From: Luzula sylvatica
Lineage: Eukaryota > Streptophyta > Magnoliopsida > Poales > Juncaceae
NCBI GenBank assembly: GCA_946800325.1
Contig: OX326956.1
Location: 51,631,052-51,695,051, forward strand
Direction of reading: 5' to 3'
DNA: 64,000 bases
This document shows positions 22,538 through 34,664 of the stretch, piece after piece. A program made the position numbers and the translations under genes. A model generated the notes under the pieces. That model had not been told where the DNA came from and searched no databases. It saw only the letters and a list, made by a program, of their open reading frames with translations. Numbering within the stretch: the stretch's first letter is position 1; every line of letters starts with the position of its first letter.

Positions 22538-23581
22538 GAAGCACATGGCGACACGTGTCTTATTTTTTATTATTTTATTTTTTTGTTGGTTTGTTTCTAT
22601 TGCAACCCAAATTATACCCAGTATGCAAGAAAAATATAATTGCTCTCCAAACTCATCACAATATCCTTGATGATGCGACAAAGTGAATTTATTAGCATTT
22701 CTAATTGACTCGATTAAATGTTAACTGACACGTTTAATTACACATGAATAATTTATAATATGTGAATATTAGTAAATTATAATTGACATGTTAATTCAAT
22801 TAAATCACCACATGGCGACACGTGCCCATTTTATTTATTTTTATTTTATTTTTGAGTTTTGTTTCTATTGCAACCCAAATTATATCCATGTATGGAAGAC
22901 AAATAATTGGCCCCCAAACTCAACACAATATCCTTGATGAGATGACAAAGCGAATTTATTAACATTTCTAATTGACTCGATTAAATGTTAATTGAAATGC
23001 TTAATTAACACATCAATAATTTATAATATGTTAATATTAGTAATTATTAATTGACGTGTCAATTCAATTAAACGGTCAATTAAATCGTTAATTGAATCAA
23101 TCAATAATACTAATCAACCTACTTAATCCTCTATTGCCGCCTCATCAAAAATATTATTTTTTGGTTATTGAGACTCCATATATAATTTCCATACCGCTCA
23201 ATCGCTATTTTTTATGGCATAATTTACAATTGTGTTCTTTATTTTAAAAAAAAATTGATATTTTTTATGTTAATGGACGACATTTTAAATATATATTTTG
23301 TTTGAATTATAACATGTTATATTTTATTTATTTTATGTGCATTTATAATGATTGACCAATTCTATGAATCCTTATTAATTATAATGCATATATCCATCAT
23401 AAACAAATTTCATGAACCTTTATTAATTATAATGCATTTATTGAAATCAATTTATTTGCAAACATATCATGATTATGTAATTGAGTTTAAACGTACATGC
23501 GCAAATTCTATTTAAACATTATACAAAAAATAAAAAAAATGGTATGAAGTCCCCCGCAATTATTGCGCGGGCTATTGCTAG
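22538..23581 (+). mobile_element. Helitron (family A), copy in unit 2
   Basis: Same element as at 17432-18474, with the terminal hairpin and CTAG at 23578-23581. It was carried by the large duplication. Confidence 0.75.
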
Positions 23582-25544
23582 TTAACATGAAGATTGCACA
23601 AAAAATAAACATAAAAAAATAATCAAAAATTCAAATCAAATCTGGAAAATGTAGAAACAATAATTAACTGATAACTAAGTACAAATTAACCAATATCGAG
23701 ATCGCAAGAAAAAATTGACTATTAATAAAATATGAAAAATATTGAAACAATAATTAACCGATATTTATCAAAATTGATTGTTAATCCCAAATCTCGTCAA
23801 AATAAGTAAACAAATTGCATGAAAAAACAACAATAAATATGTTGGACAAAATGAACAACAAAAAACACTCAATTTCAATAAACAACATCACAAAAACAGT
23901 TTAATTTGGACGAAAAACATTAGATTTCAATAAACCTTAACAAATTCAGTAAAAAGATATGAGTTTTTTGGAACAAAAAACAACCTTTTTCAATAAAATC
24001 CCAGCAAAACACCAAAATCCATAACAAAAATACGAACTCCAGGGAAATAATCGAAAATAAACACAAAAATCTCAAAAATAAACACAAAATCGTGTATGTA
24101 AACTACCATATTTACATGGGAAAGACAAGAGAGAAACGACGCGAGTTTAGGAGGCAAATCATTTTCTAATCGACATGCCTAGCCGCCACATGAGAGAGAA
24201 AGAGAGGAAAAAGAAAATAGAGGAGAGAAAAAATAGGATTAGGGATTTATATACGGACTGCATAATTTTGATTTTTTTTAATCCGATTAACAATTAATGT
24301 AGGACCGATTAACAGTTAATACCAAATCGAGTCCATCCGGATTAACAACATGCGTCATGCTGATTCAATCAATATGCGCGTTGGAGAATGTGGATGCACC
24401 ATATATGAACTCAATAAAAATACCTCAAAAACATGACTTGTGAATCCTTCCAGATTTCCAACTCATGCACATTGTTTCCGATTGAAGAATCTTTACCCTT
24501 TTAGACCTCGATTCTATATCATGTTATTTTGACTTTTGAGGTTGCTTACTTGTTAACCATTCATTGGACTTACAGAAATTTGATCAAACCCGTGTGCTTT
24601 AAGAGATCGACTAGAGCACTCCATGTTGGTGCACTCGGATCGGCGAACTGAACATGAGCACGATACATGACAATTTGATTTTTTTCAATTTAAATCGAAC
24701 TTGCGCACTTCAAACGCACGTCGCAAAAAAATATAAATTATTATACAAAATATATGAATCTAGTCCAACAAATTTATACAAAATGTTACTCATGTAAAAA
24801 AGAAATATCGTAAAATGGGTATCATATATACATGAAGGTATATCATATACTTAAAAAAAATAATATGTATTGTATTTAAAAATATATTTTACATTTAAAA
24901 AAAACATAACAAATAAAACTATATGATACATACAAAAATGTATAACATATATTGTATTTGAAAAAATTATATCATACATCTAAAAAATTTTAACACATAA
25001 AAAGATATATCATAGATGTTAACAAATGTAACATACTTAAAAAAAGTATAACATTTTAAATGTACATGTAAAAGAAAATATACATACATATAAAATTTAT
25101 GATACATCTAAAAAAGATATAAAATCTAGAAGAATGACGACTTGCGTTTTGGAATGTACAAAATACGATTAAGATTGAAAAAAAGTCAAACAAACACGTA
25201 TGCGACTCTCCTATTAATTTTGGTGTGCACGCGAAACGCACAATCATATCTCTAAGAAGTAATATGAAGTATAAATCACGAATAGAAAGTCCAATTTGGA
25301 TCTACATGCAGTTAGGTTTAACTAATTTGTACTCAGCTTGTTGATATCTTGTTAACAAAAGATTGAAGTAAGTCAACTTTAGATTTAAACACAATTGGGT
25401 TCATAATTCTGCAAGAATGAGAACTAAAAGCAACATAAACATATTAATTATAAGTTCATAATCATATTCTATCCGCAAATACACTGATATCTAATCTGTG
25501 TGCTCAACTTGCTATATGACCATTTTGTCCCCAATATGTGTCCC
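23582..25544. other. Spacer and upstream region of the full oxidase gene
   Basis: Duplicate of 18475-20437. No gene is seen. Confidence 0.5.
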
Positions 25545-25552
25545 TATAAATA
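25545..25552 (+). promoter_or_regulatory. TATA box of the oxidase gene
   Basis: TATAAATA lies 84 bp upstream of the start codon. Confidence 0.55.
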
Positions 25553-25628
25553 TAGGCTGCTAGCTAAATTGTGTAGTTCCATTGAGCTTTAGAAGTTAGA
25601 TATTCCCTAATTTGACATTTTAAGAGAG

Positions 25629-26718
25629 ATGGAAATTCCAGTGATAGATCTTGAAGCCCTCAATCATGATGGGGATAAGAGATCAATAGCAATGGAGCAA
25701 CTTCACAATGCATGCCAAAATTGGGGTTTCTTTTGGGTATATGCAATAAAACTTTTATTCCCTTAATTTCATTCTTATGAGCATATACATGTATGCACAT
25801 ATTAAAAACCCTAATAACAGGTGAAGAATCATGGAGTAGAGGTGGAATTGATGGACAAGGTAAAAGATTTCGTGAACGATCAGTATGAAAAATATTTGAA
25901 GAATGATTTCTTCGAGTCAAATTTGGCGAAGGAATTAGGACCTCAAATTAATCCGCTAGATGTGGATTGGGAGACCAGTTATTTCCTTCAACACAAACCA
26001 CTATCCAACATCAAACAATGTCCCGAAATCATACCCGAAACCCGGTAACTCCACTTAATTTACCAATGATTTCATCAAAGCATAAAAAAATATTTAGGTT
26101 TAAGCTTGAAAATTGTGTTAAACTCTTTTTGTTTGATATTCTAGTGAAACGATGGAGAACTACATACACGAATTGATCACCAAGGTTGCGGAAAAGCTCG
26201 CAGAGGGCCTAAGTGAAAATCTTGGGTTACACAAGGACTATATCAAGAAAACTTTCTCTCCCCCATTTATCGGATCAAAAGTAGCAAAATACCCAAATTG
26301 CCCGGAACCGGAACGAGTTTTCGGTTTGAGAGCCCACACTGACGCAGGTGGAATCATCCTACTTTTGCAAGATGATTCCGTACCCGGTCTAGAATTCCAA
26401 AAGGATGGTATCTGGTTTGCGGTAGAACCTAACAAAGATCACAAAATTTTTGTGAATTTAGGTGACCAAATCGAAGTTATGAGCAATGGCATGTATAAAA
26501 GTATCGTGCACCGAGTTCGGACCGAGAAAGAAGGGAGTAGGCTTTCAATTGCGACTTTCTATAATCCCGGTGCAAATGCAGTTATTAAACCCGACCCGAA
26601 ATTATTGTACCCGAGTGGTTACCGGTTCCAAGAGTATTTGGATTATTATGTGGGGACCAAGTTTGGTTGTAAGGTTGAAAGGTTTCATGCCCTTCAAGAG
26701 ATATTCAAGGAGAAGTAA
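25629..26718 (+). CDS. ACC oxidase-like 2-oxoglutarate/Fe(II) dioxygenase
   Basis: Three exons join in phase (25629-25736, 25821-26044, 26145-26718) for 301 aa, slightly shorter than typical ACC oxidases. Residues 1-95 form the DIOX_N region (MEIPVIDLEAL, NACQNWGFFWVKNHGV). The double-stranded beta-helix core has Fe ligands in RAHTDAGG and in YKSIVHRV, plus the RxS motif (SRLSIATFYNPG) that in ACC oxidase binds ascorbate/bicarbonate. ACC oxidase makes ethylene from 1-aminocyclopropane-1-carboxylate in the cytosol. The fold and ACO-type RLSIA context are clear. The segment after exon 2 is diverged, so a related dioxygenase activity is possible. The gene lies at the edge of the tandem duplication and has a truncated twin 5.1 kb upstream. 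Confidence 0.85.
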
Positions 26719-27692
26719 TTGTTTTTCTTTATTGTTATTTTTTCTCATTAGGGTTGGGAAATAAAATGCACGTGGTTTATTGGTAGATTGGTATGCTTTT
26801 GTGAATTGTGATGCTTGTTTCATGTATCTCTTGAAGACCTCATTATGTAATGGAATTTCAAATTTACCCTCTGTTAATAACCATTTTTTTGTTATTCAAA
26901 CATGATTACATAGCAAATTAAGGTATTGGCCTGATAATTGCATGTGTTGTGACAGCTTGCTTTTTTATATGGACAAAATTATCAATCTACCAGCATTAGT
27001 CCATGTTCCTCATTTTTTGTACACAAAGGACAAGTAAATAGTTCTCTATATATTTACAAGGGACCACCACTATAATACAACACTATAATTAAAATCATGT
27101 GAATTGTGAAGTAGTTGATAAGTAACCACATACAATAATTGGGTTGGGTAGAGTCTAGTGTGTACATACACAGATACACTATTGCTAAAACCAATTACTT
27201 GATAATGAGCTATTAACAATTTCTAGTCACAATTCACCAAACCATTAATGTGCATTAGAAAGGCTCAATCTAATACTCTCTATGAAAGTATTCACCTTCA
27301 TCAGGAAAATAAAGCAAGTTGCTTCTTGGGTACAACAATAAGATGTATACTTTTTTTTTCAATATTACATACTACAATATTTTAGAATTAAAAAAATGAT
27401 AACTAATGCAAACCAATAGTTTGCCCTTTTGCAACAATGTCACAAACTCTCTCTCATATGCCCTTTCATAATATATTCTAAACACCTAAAATAATATACA
27501 ACAATACACCTCTTTCGTTTAATCTCGTATAAGATAAAACTAATCAACGACAAGCTTTTGGTCAAGTGTGTCACGCTTCCCGCAACTTCACTTGCACAAC
27601 GAAAAGCCGAAGAATTTCCGATTCCAATTCTCTCGTATCAAAATCAAATCATATATTCTATTGAGCAAATATTATTCATATTTTAATATAAC
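26719..27692. other. Convergent intergenic region
   Basis: This holds the 3' flanks of the oxidase gene (plus) and the beta-galactosidase (minus). It is AT-rich, with no gene or repeat recognised. Confidence 0.5.
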
Positions 27693-30600
27693 TTAAGCGC
27701 AAGTTGCTTCAACGGCCACACTCTTCATCGTGTTGGGACAAGGATCTCCTCCAAATACCTTTGAAGTCACACTTACCGAGCAAAACTGTTGCCCCACACA
27801 GTTCTGATAAAAAAATTAAAATAAATGTAAATAAGAGCAATTAGGAATATTCTATTAAAGTTCCAACTATTACCTTTTGAAAAGCATTATAAGATTTACG
27901 AGCATGACAATCTCCTTGCGAGTAAGTCCCACAAACCCCATTAGGAGTTCCAAAACTCGCAAACTTAATCTCGGTTATTTTCTTCCCATTATCGCAAAAT
28001 AAATGCACTTTAGAATTCTCATAATTTTTAGTTAGCAAATTCTTGAAAGAAGGTTGCCATTCCGACACATAAGCACAAACGCTCCCCACACTTCTCTTTA
28101 CCAGCGAAATTTTACTTGGATCACCACCCCACTCTTCAAATACCACCATTAAGTTACCCGTTGGATTTAGCCACGATCTTGGCACATGATACCTAAGATA
28201 TATTACATTTAATTAACGAAGATAAAACCCTACTAATACTCGAGCAACCAACATTTGTTGGTTCCTCCAAAAAAAAAACCCTAATAATACGAGTTAAAAT
28301 TTATTTTTAATGTACCATTTTTGAGAGGAATCTCCACATTGAGATTGGCACTTAGTCTCATCATAAGAGCCTGTGTAATTACAAACAGGGCAATTTCCAT
28401 GAGCTTTATAACCAGGCCAGTACCGCCCAATGCTCTGTCCATTTATCCACACCTGTCCTTTTCCCATGCTGCTCATGTCAAGAGCCAATGGCTCGTCGCC
28501 ATCTGGCGCATTAAAAAACGCCTTGTACCATGTAAGTGGTTGGTTAGGAGACGTTTCTCCCCATTCCACCGAAGAACTCCCTGTTAATGAGTGGAGACTT
28601 AAATCCTCCCCTTTTAATCCAATCTGAAAAATTAAGTAATAAAGAAGATAAATGTTAAATTAATTCATAAATAAAACATTAAGGATATATAATTGTTTAT
28701 AATGTTTTACTTGATAAGTCCATTTTTGCCAAGTTAAATCGCGTTTGCCTTCATTAAGACCATTTAATGTGACAGGACCGAGAACTCCTGCATTCCATGT
28801 TTCAAAGTGTTCTCCCACATTCTACAAATTATTTTAAAATTAAATAAATAAATAAAGGCTATAATTATAATACATAGTCTAAGAGGGGTTGATTTGCAAA
28901 AAAAAAAACAACTTACAGGAAGGCCAACAGAAACACTCAATATCGAAATCGTGTTGCTTCCAGCTCTCATCTTGATATTTCCACTATAAGTTAGTTTTGG
29001 ATTCTCTATACTACCATATACAGTCCCTAAAAATGCAAACAATTTATATCATTTAATTTTCAATAACATCAAAAAAATATAAATTAGTATTTAAATATAT
29101 AAAAGATTAAAAAACCTGCAAGTTCGCCGTTAACGAAAACATGTAAAGAATGTCCTGCAGACATCACGGTCAAACTTGTATTCATCCCATTTATTAGAAA
29201 CATCTCATTTCCGCCAATGTCCACACTACCAAACAAAAAAGCAAACAAATCAAATAACAACAAAAATAATTAACTTGTCAAGAAAATACAACTTACTATG
29301 TAGTGTACCACAAATAATCGGTATTATCTCTAGTAACATTAATTTGTTCCAACAACCCATCAGTCGTAAAAGACTCATCCTCGACAGAGTTTATTTCTTC
29401 GTTATAAGTTTGCCACGAAAAACCCCCCACTTGATCCATCCTCATTTCTGTAGTCTGCGCCCCCACCTAATTAATCACCGCAATATTAACATTTCACAAG
29501 GTTATATCCGCAAAATTCACACGACACACCAAAGTTAAGTTAAGACTACTTACTCTGGCTGTATTGAAAACGGTGGTTTGACAATCTGGCAAAATACTTA
29601 TAGACCAAGGTGGCAAATCATAGTGCATGTTATTAAACGCAACCCTTGCATAGGAATTCGTGTCGTAATTTGCTAGAAAAGCCGCGCAAGATCCCGAACT
29701 CGACTTGAAAACAGACGACTGAATAAATGTTAAATTACAAAATTAAATTAGTGGATGATAGTAAAATATTTAATGATTTTTTTAAAGAATGATATATTAT
29801 GATTATACTTGTTGTTTGGAGCCGAGTGATGTGATGACCGGGTCTGCGGATATTAAAGCGGGTTCGCAAAACTTTATGGCTTTGTGCAAGTCTTTTAAAT
29901 GTCCCCATTTTGGTTGTCTTAATAACCCTATTAAAATGTTATAAATTCATAAACAATGATATTTATATTATTTAGTTGTATATGGCCATATACCAAATTC
30001 ATCAATTGGTGCATCGTAGTCGTAACTAGTAGCGATAAAAGGACCGCCAGCTGTCCTTCCAAAGTTCGTTCCTCCATGATACTAATTAAATAAAATAAAA
30101 AATCAGTAATATTTTTTTATCAAGAATCAAGATTAATGATTTAATGTTTTTTATAAAATTAATGAATAATTTACCATGTAGTAATTAACAAAGGATCCAC
30201 CCTTTTGAACGAACTTAGCAACTGCAAAAGCCATGTCTTGAACCGGTCTGTGTGGAACCGGTGTGCCAAAAGCCGTGTACCAAGAAGTCCACGCCTCGGT
30301 CCACATAGTAGGCTTGTACGATTTATTAGGAGAAAAATGGTCGCAATAGAAACCATTGCAAGTATCGATCTGTATGACAAATTAACCAAATCAACCCTTG
30401 TAAATTAGAAAATTACGAAAATGCAACAAATAATGAAGCGTGTTAAGAGTGCTTGGACATACAATCGGATCAGGAGCATCTTCTTCCTTGCACATGATCC
30501 ACGGTACACTGGTGTTGAGTCCCAGTGCCATGTTGGCGGCCCAACTTGCATATGCCTTTGCTGGTTGACCTTGGTCCCATTCTAATGGACCAAATTCGTT

Positions 30601-31777
30601 TTCTATCTGAGAAAATTTTAAACAAATTTTGTAAAATTAATAATAAGTTCTGAATGGTTGTTATTTTGATTGAATCGAGAACGGAATTGGGGGGGGGGGG
30701 GGGGGGGGGGGGGAGTTTGTAGTGACCTGAGAGAGAATTATTGGGCCGCCTTGCCATTCGAATAATCCTTCTGATTTCATCATGTCAACAATTTTTGTGG
30801 TGAATTTCTCCATTGCCGCCTTTTTTAAAATTAAGGACAAAAATTAGCAAATTTTAGAAGAGAAAAGAAGATTGAAATTATTCTTGGAGTTTACCTTGAA
30901 AGGTTCATTATCGGTTCTAAATCTCATACCGGGTACATATTTGAGCCAAACAGGAAATCCCCTGGAAAAACCAAAGATCCAATCTTTGTTACTAAAATAC
31001 CGATGCGGAAATTTCAAATGCTAAAATATAATTGTTACTAAAATAACAGAAATTTCAAATGTTGCCTTAATTAACCATAATTAATATCAATTGATAAAAA
31101 AAGTTTGGAAATTTACCCAAAATTCCATTCCGCACACACATAAGGCCCGATGCGGAGATTCAAATACATCCCAGCTTGCTGTACCAGTTTAATGAACCGA
31201 ACCAAATCGTATCTCCCCTCAAAATAATACTGTCACAAAACCCAAACGAAAAAGAGCAAAAATTCAGCATAGTAAATAAGTATAGTAGCAACGAAGCAAT
31301 GAAATTACTGGAGATCAAACAGAGAAGTAATTTTGGATTTTTTTTTACCTCACCAGGCGTAGGTTCATGCCCATTCCAAAAAACGTAAGTCTGAATGACA
31401 TCCAAGCCGCCATCTTTTGCCTTCTTTATCAAATCTGGCCACATCTTTAATGCAAAAGAAAACACACACGGGCACAAATCAACTAAAAATTGCACAAAAC
31501 AAGAAAAAAATCTAAAAAATGGCACCAAAATTAGCCACATTGGTACCTCGGGTACACTTCTGGGATAGTGAATCGACCCAGAGATTAAAATCCGTCGCTG
31601 GCCATTAATAACTATCGCCTTGCGGTCGTAGGTTACAGTTGCTTTAATGGCGACGAGTTGCGAGGCCATTAATAAAGCAAGTAATAAACCGACCACCATC
31701 GCCGGTTGATTCTTCCTTCTCCTTCCTCTACCTTCCGACACGGACACGACCGTCGCTGCCTCACTCGTCGAACTCAT
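27693..31777 (-). CDS. BGAL: Beta-galactosidase (GH35) with C-terminal lectin domain
   Basis: Seventeen exons on the minus strand run from ATG 31777 to stop 27693. All phases agree and total 849 aa; exon borders include 31547-31777, 31349-31444, 31117-31229, 30463-30606, 30175-30369, 28316-28623, 27874-28192 and 27693-27803. The N-terminus has a basic stretch then a hydrophobic signal (about residues 27-46), so it is secreted or vacuolar. The GH35 core starts at VTYDRKA. The acid/base Glu lies in IENEFG (about residue 204) and the nucleophile in WTEAW (about 273). [13 protein letters not shown] follows. The tail from about 765 is a Cys-rich SUEL-type galactose-binding lectin ([25 protein letters not shown]). 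The family trims beta-galactosyl residues from cell-wall pectin and arabinogalactan. A 25-G run lies in one intron. It looks intact; the exact member is not assigned. Confidence 0.95.
30689..30713. repeat. Poly(G)25 inside a beta-galactosidase intron
   Basis: A run of 25 G sits between the exons ending at 30727 and starting at 30606. On the coding strand it is a C-run upstream of the next acceptor. Confidence 0.9.
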
Positions 31778-32432
31778 AAGAAAACAAACAGTAAAAAGAC
31801 AAAGAGAGTGGCTTTACCTTTTCTCTTTTCTTCTCACTTTCCTTCACTTGGGTTATACACTGTACTGTACAACACAGCTGTTTTATTGGATCTTTCTCTT
31901 GTTTGCTTTTTCTCTATGTACCGGTGGTATTGTGGTAATCACTAATGTACCGGTTTATTCTTTTGATTGTTCTCTAATATTCGGTATTTAAGCTTTTCTA
32001 TTTTGTTGGCATGAAAGAAAGGGCAGTGGAACTGGGGAGTGGAGTACAGAGAGTAGTAGCACTGAGAGGCTGGCTTTGGCTCTTTGTAGCAAGTGAGAGA
32101 GAGAGAGAAAGGGAGAGAATATTAGCTCTCGATGAGATAAGAGAGAGAAAATATTGGTTTCTCTCTCTACAAACAATTCGAGAGCAATGGTGGTGAGAGA
32201 ACGTATTTATATATACATACGATATAGGAAATGGAGATGTCCTTTTATGTTGGTGTTGGGTGGCAATGGTAAATGTGTGAATTAAATTAACTGGAGCATT
32301 GAAAGCTTGTTGTTGTAACTTCAAAGTAACTCATGTCCCAAAATTAAGTTTTTTTTTTTGGGTGCAACTTTATGTGCATCCTATAAATTCTCAAAGTATG
32401 TTGTATATCCTATTATCCCTACAAGATCTATA
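31778..32432 (-). promoter_or_regulatory. Beta-galactosidase upstream region
   Basis: On the minus strand a TATA-like GTATATATAAATACG stretch lies near 32202-32217. Between it and the ATG is a long leader with a CT-repeat (GA on plus, 32094-32116), common in plant 5' UTRs. The leader would be about 400 bp; an upstream intron is not excluded. Confidence 0.4.
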
Positions 32433-32441
32433 ATTATCTTT

Positions 32442-32611
32442 GAGTAATGATACAGACCACACTTTTTTCCCACGAACTGACCACGAAGTGTCACGTGGCA
32501 GCCATTTATTGGCTGCAGCTTTTCACCACTTTTGCTGCAGCCAATAGATGGCCGCCACGTGGCAGGGTGTGGTCAATTCGTGGGAAAAAAATGTGGTATG
32601 TATCATTACTC
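32442..32611. mobile_element. Foldback MITE, 170 bp
   Basis: Almost the whole element is one inverted repeat with arms of about 78 bp (shared GAGTAATGATACA, TTTCCCACGAA, CACGTGGC, TTGGCTGCAG) and a short loop. The exact 9-mer ATTATCTTT flanks it (32433-32441 and 32612-32620). Size and 9-bp duplication suggest a Mutator-type MITE. It lies upstream of the beta-galactosidase gene. Confidence 0.88.
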
Positions 32612-32620
32612 ATTATCTTT

Positions 32621-32982
32621 TGAGTAATAGTCTCTTTATTATGCATGTATTAAGGAAAAAAAAAATGGTAATTTAGGTATTTTATAAGGGGGGTGTGAAA
32701 TTTTGAGGTTTTTGTAGGGCTACACTTGTAATTTGGTCATTTTTTTTAAATTTATATAAAGAGAAGAACATGAGTCAACTATTCACAGGATATTCATTTA
32801 TATATTTAATTATGTTACCAGATTCAGGTGCACATGAACAATAATCAATGCAGTGAGTTACCACTGTAATTTTTTTTTTATCTAAAAGCCCGTGGACCAA
32901 CCGTAGAAATTAATTAAGTGGTAGAAAAAAAAATTACTTGGAACTTATAATGGGCATGTTTGGTTTGGAGGATTTTGATATA
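32621..32982. other. AT-rich spacer
   Basis: No gene or repeat recognised. Confidence 0.4.
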
Positions 32983-33375
32983 CTAGAAATATTTCTCGCG
33001 CTTTGCTGCGATATTTCAAAATTTTTTATGATCATAAAATAATAATTTTATCTAAAACGTTACAAGTACAAATCAAACTTTTCAATTTTATCCAAATATT
33101 AATTAAAAAAAAAAAACTCTGATATTAAATAGTCTCACAAGTATTACGTAATAAATACGAACTTTTTTCCTCCTGAAAGCAGTAAAAGTACGAACAGTAA
33201 ATCCGGTGAACAGTAACAGTAAATTCGGTGAACAGTAAACTTGTGGACAGTAAAATGATGCGAACAATAACGCTGAAGAGGGTGAACAATACAGTAAATT
33301 CGGTGAACAGTACGCTGAAGAGGGTAAACAGTAGCGGGTGACGTGGCCTCATGGTTTGGCTCCAAAGTGAGGTAA
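32983..33375 (-). mobile_element. Helitron (family B), short copy
   Basis: On the minus strand the 3' end has a CGCAGCAAAGCGCG hairpin then CTAG (32983-32986) and T. Positions 33010-33150 match the 3' part of the plus-strand Helitron ending at 56996. Positions 33180-33340 hold repeats of GGTGAACAGTA-type words. The 5' end lies near 33350 (CATGAGGCCACGTCACC, similar to the start near 55711) but the TC terminus is not certain. Confidence 0.6.
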
Positions 33376-33559
33376 ATTTAATGAGAGGGGTAAATTAGCA
33401 ATGACCCATCCAACAATTGTGCGGAATTTTATGTATTTTTTTACATATTTTTGTATAATTTGTTTAATTAGAATTTGTGTGTATACATTTAAACTCAATT
33501 ACATAATCATGATATGCTTGCAAATATATTGATGTCAGTAAATACATTATAATTAATAA

Positions 33560-33817
33560 GAGAAAAGTCCCTTTTTGCCCCCCGAACTTTTCCCAAACGG
33601 TCAATTTGCCTCCCCAACTAAAAACAGACCCTTTTTACCCCCCAAACTTTTAAATTTCGTACATCCTACCCCCTCAGCGTAATTAGTGAATTTTTATGAG
33701 TTAAAACGATGAGGTGGCAATTTGAGGTGGCATTTTGCTGAGGTGGCAAATAACTTATTAAACGGATCCGATAAATGATTTATTTTCAAACCCGATCCAA
33801 CATTAAATGGTTTATTT
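33560..33817. repeat. MULE left terminal inverted repeat
   Basis: 258 bp, inverted copy of 38271-38528 with only isolated mismatches seen. Its inner edge abuts a CT-rich stretch that likely belongs to the promoter/leader of the plus-strand gene. Confidence 0.9.
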
Positions 33818-34089
33818 TCTCTCTTCTCTCTCTCACGGACGAACACTCACTCCGCTAACACTCTCTCTCTCTCTGGTGACTAAGTTTCTACTCACGCACG
33901 AACAGGACGACGGTTCTACTTGCCGCTCCCTCCGCCTGAAGCTTCTACTTGCCGCTCTCTCGCTCAAACTCTCTCTGTGGACGACGGTTCTCCCCCTCCG
34001 CCTCAAACTCAAGGTCGTACGCGCCGCTCTCTCGCTCAAACTCTCTCTGGTACTATCTCCCTCTCTCTTCTCTTACATTTCACTCGATT

Positions 34090-34650
34090 GGATCCAATTT
34101 TTGTCAATTTCTGGTCATTTTCAGTCAATGTAGGGTTAATTATGGTTAAATTCAGTCAATTATGGTTAATTTGAGTCGATTAGGGTTAATTGGGGGCAAT
34201 TTTCAGTCAGTTTTTAGGGTTAATTAGGGTTTAGGGTTAATTTCTGGTCATTTGACTCGATTGATCATTTTCAGTCAATTTTCAGGGTTAATTGGGGGCA
34301 AATTCAGTCAATTTTCAGGGTTAATTGGGGGCAAATTCAGTCAATTTTCAGGGTTAATTGGTCATTTTCAGTCAATTTTCAGGGTTAATTGGTCAATTTT
34401 CAGGCAATTTCTGGTCATTTCACTGGATTGGTCATTTTCAGTCAATTTAAGCCCAATTAGGGTTAATTTTCAGTCAATTTAAGCCCAATTAGGGTTTAGG
34501 GTTAATTGGGGGCAATTTTCAGTCAAATTTTAGGGTTAATTGGTCAATTTTCAGTCAATTTAAGCCCAATTAGGGTTTAGGGTTAATTTTCAGTCAATTT
34601 TCAGTCATTTTAAGTCCAATTAGGGTTAATTGGGGACTAATTATTTCAAT
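34090..34650. repeat. GGTTAATT/TTTTCAGTCAATT short repeat array
   Basis: A run of about 30-35 bp irregular units (TTTTCAGTCAATT, AGGGTTAATTGG, TTAAGCCCAATTAGGG) fills the space between the left MULE end and the small gene. It ends at a consensus acceptor (TTTTTAG) 3 bp before the ATG, so it is probably a 5'-UTR intron. Confidence 0.75.
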
Positions 34651-34664
34651 ATTATTTTTAGGTT

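Larger units (their letters stand above)
20901..26007. repeat. 5.1-kb tandem duplication, unit 2
   Basis: Second unit of the direct duplication, starting at the CA-rich junction after CTATCC and ending at CTATCCAACA within oxidase exon 2. From there the sequence continues into the rest of the gene. Near-complete identity means either a very recent event or an assembly artefact. Confidence 0.95.

Noticed and set aside
33125..33352. Frames rich in repeated FTVHRIYC-like words
   Set aside because: Translation of short GGTGAACAGTA repeats in a Helitron, not a protein.
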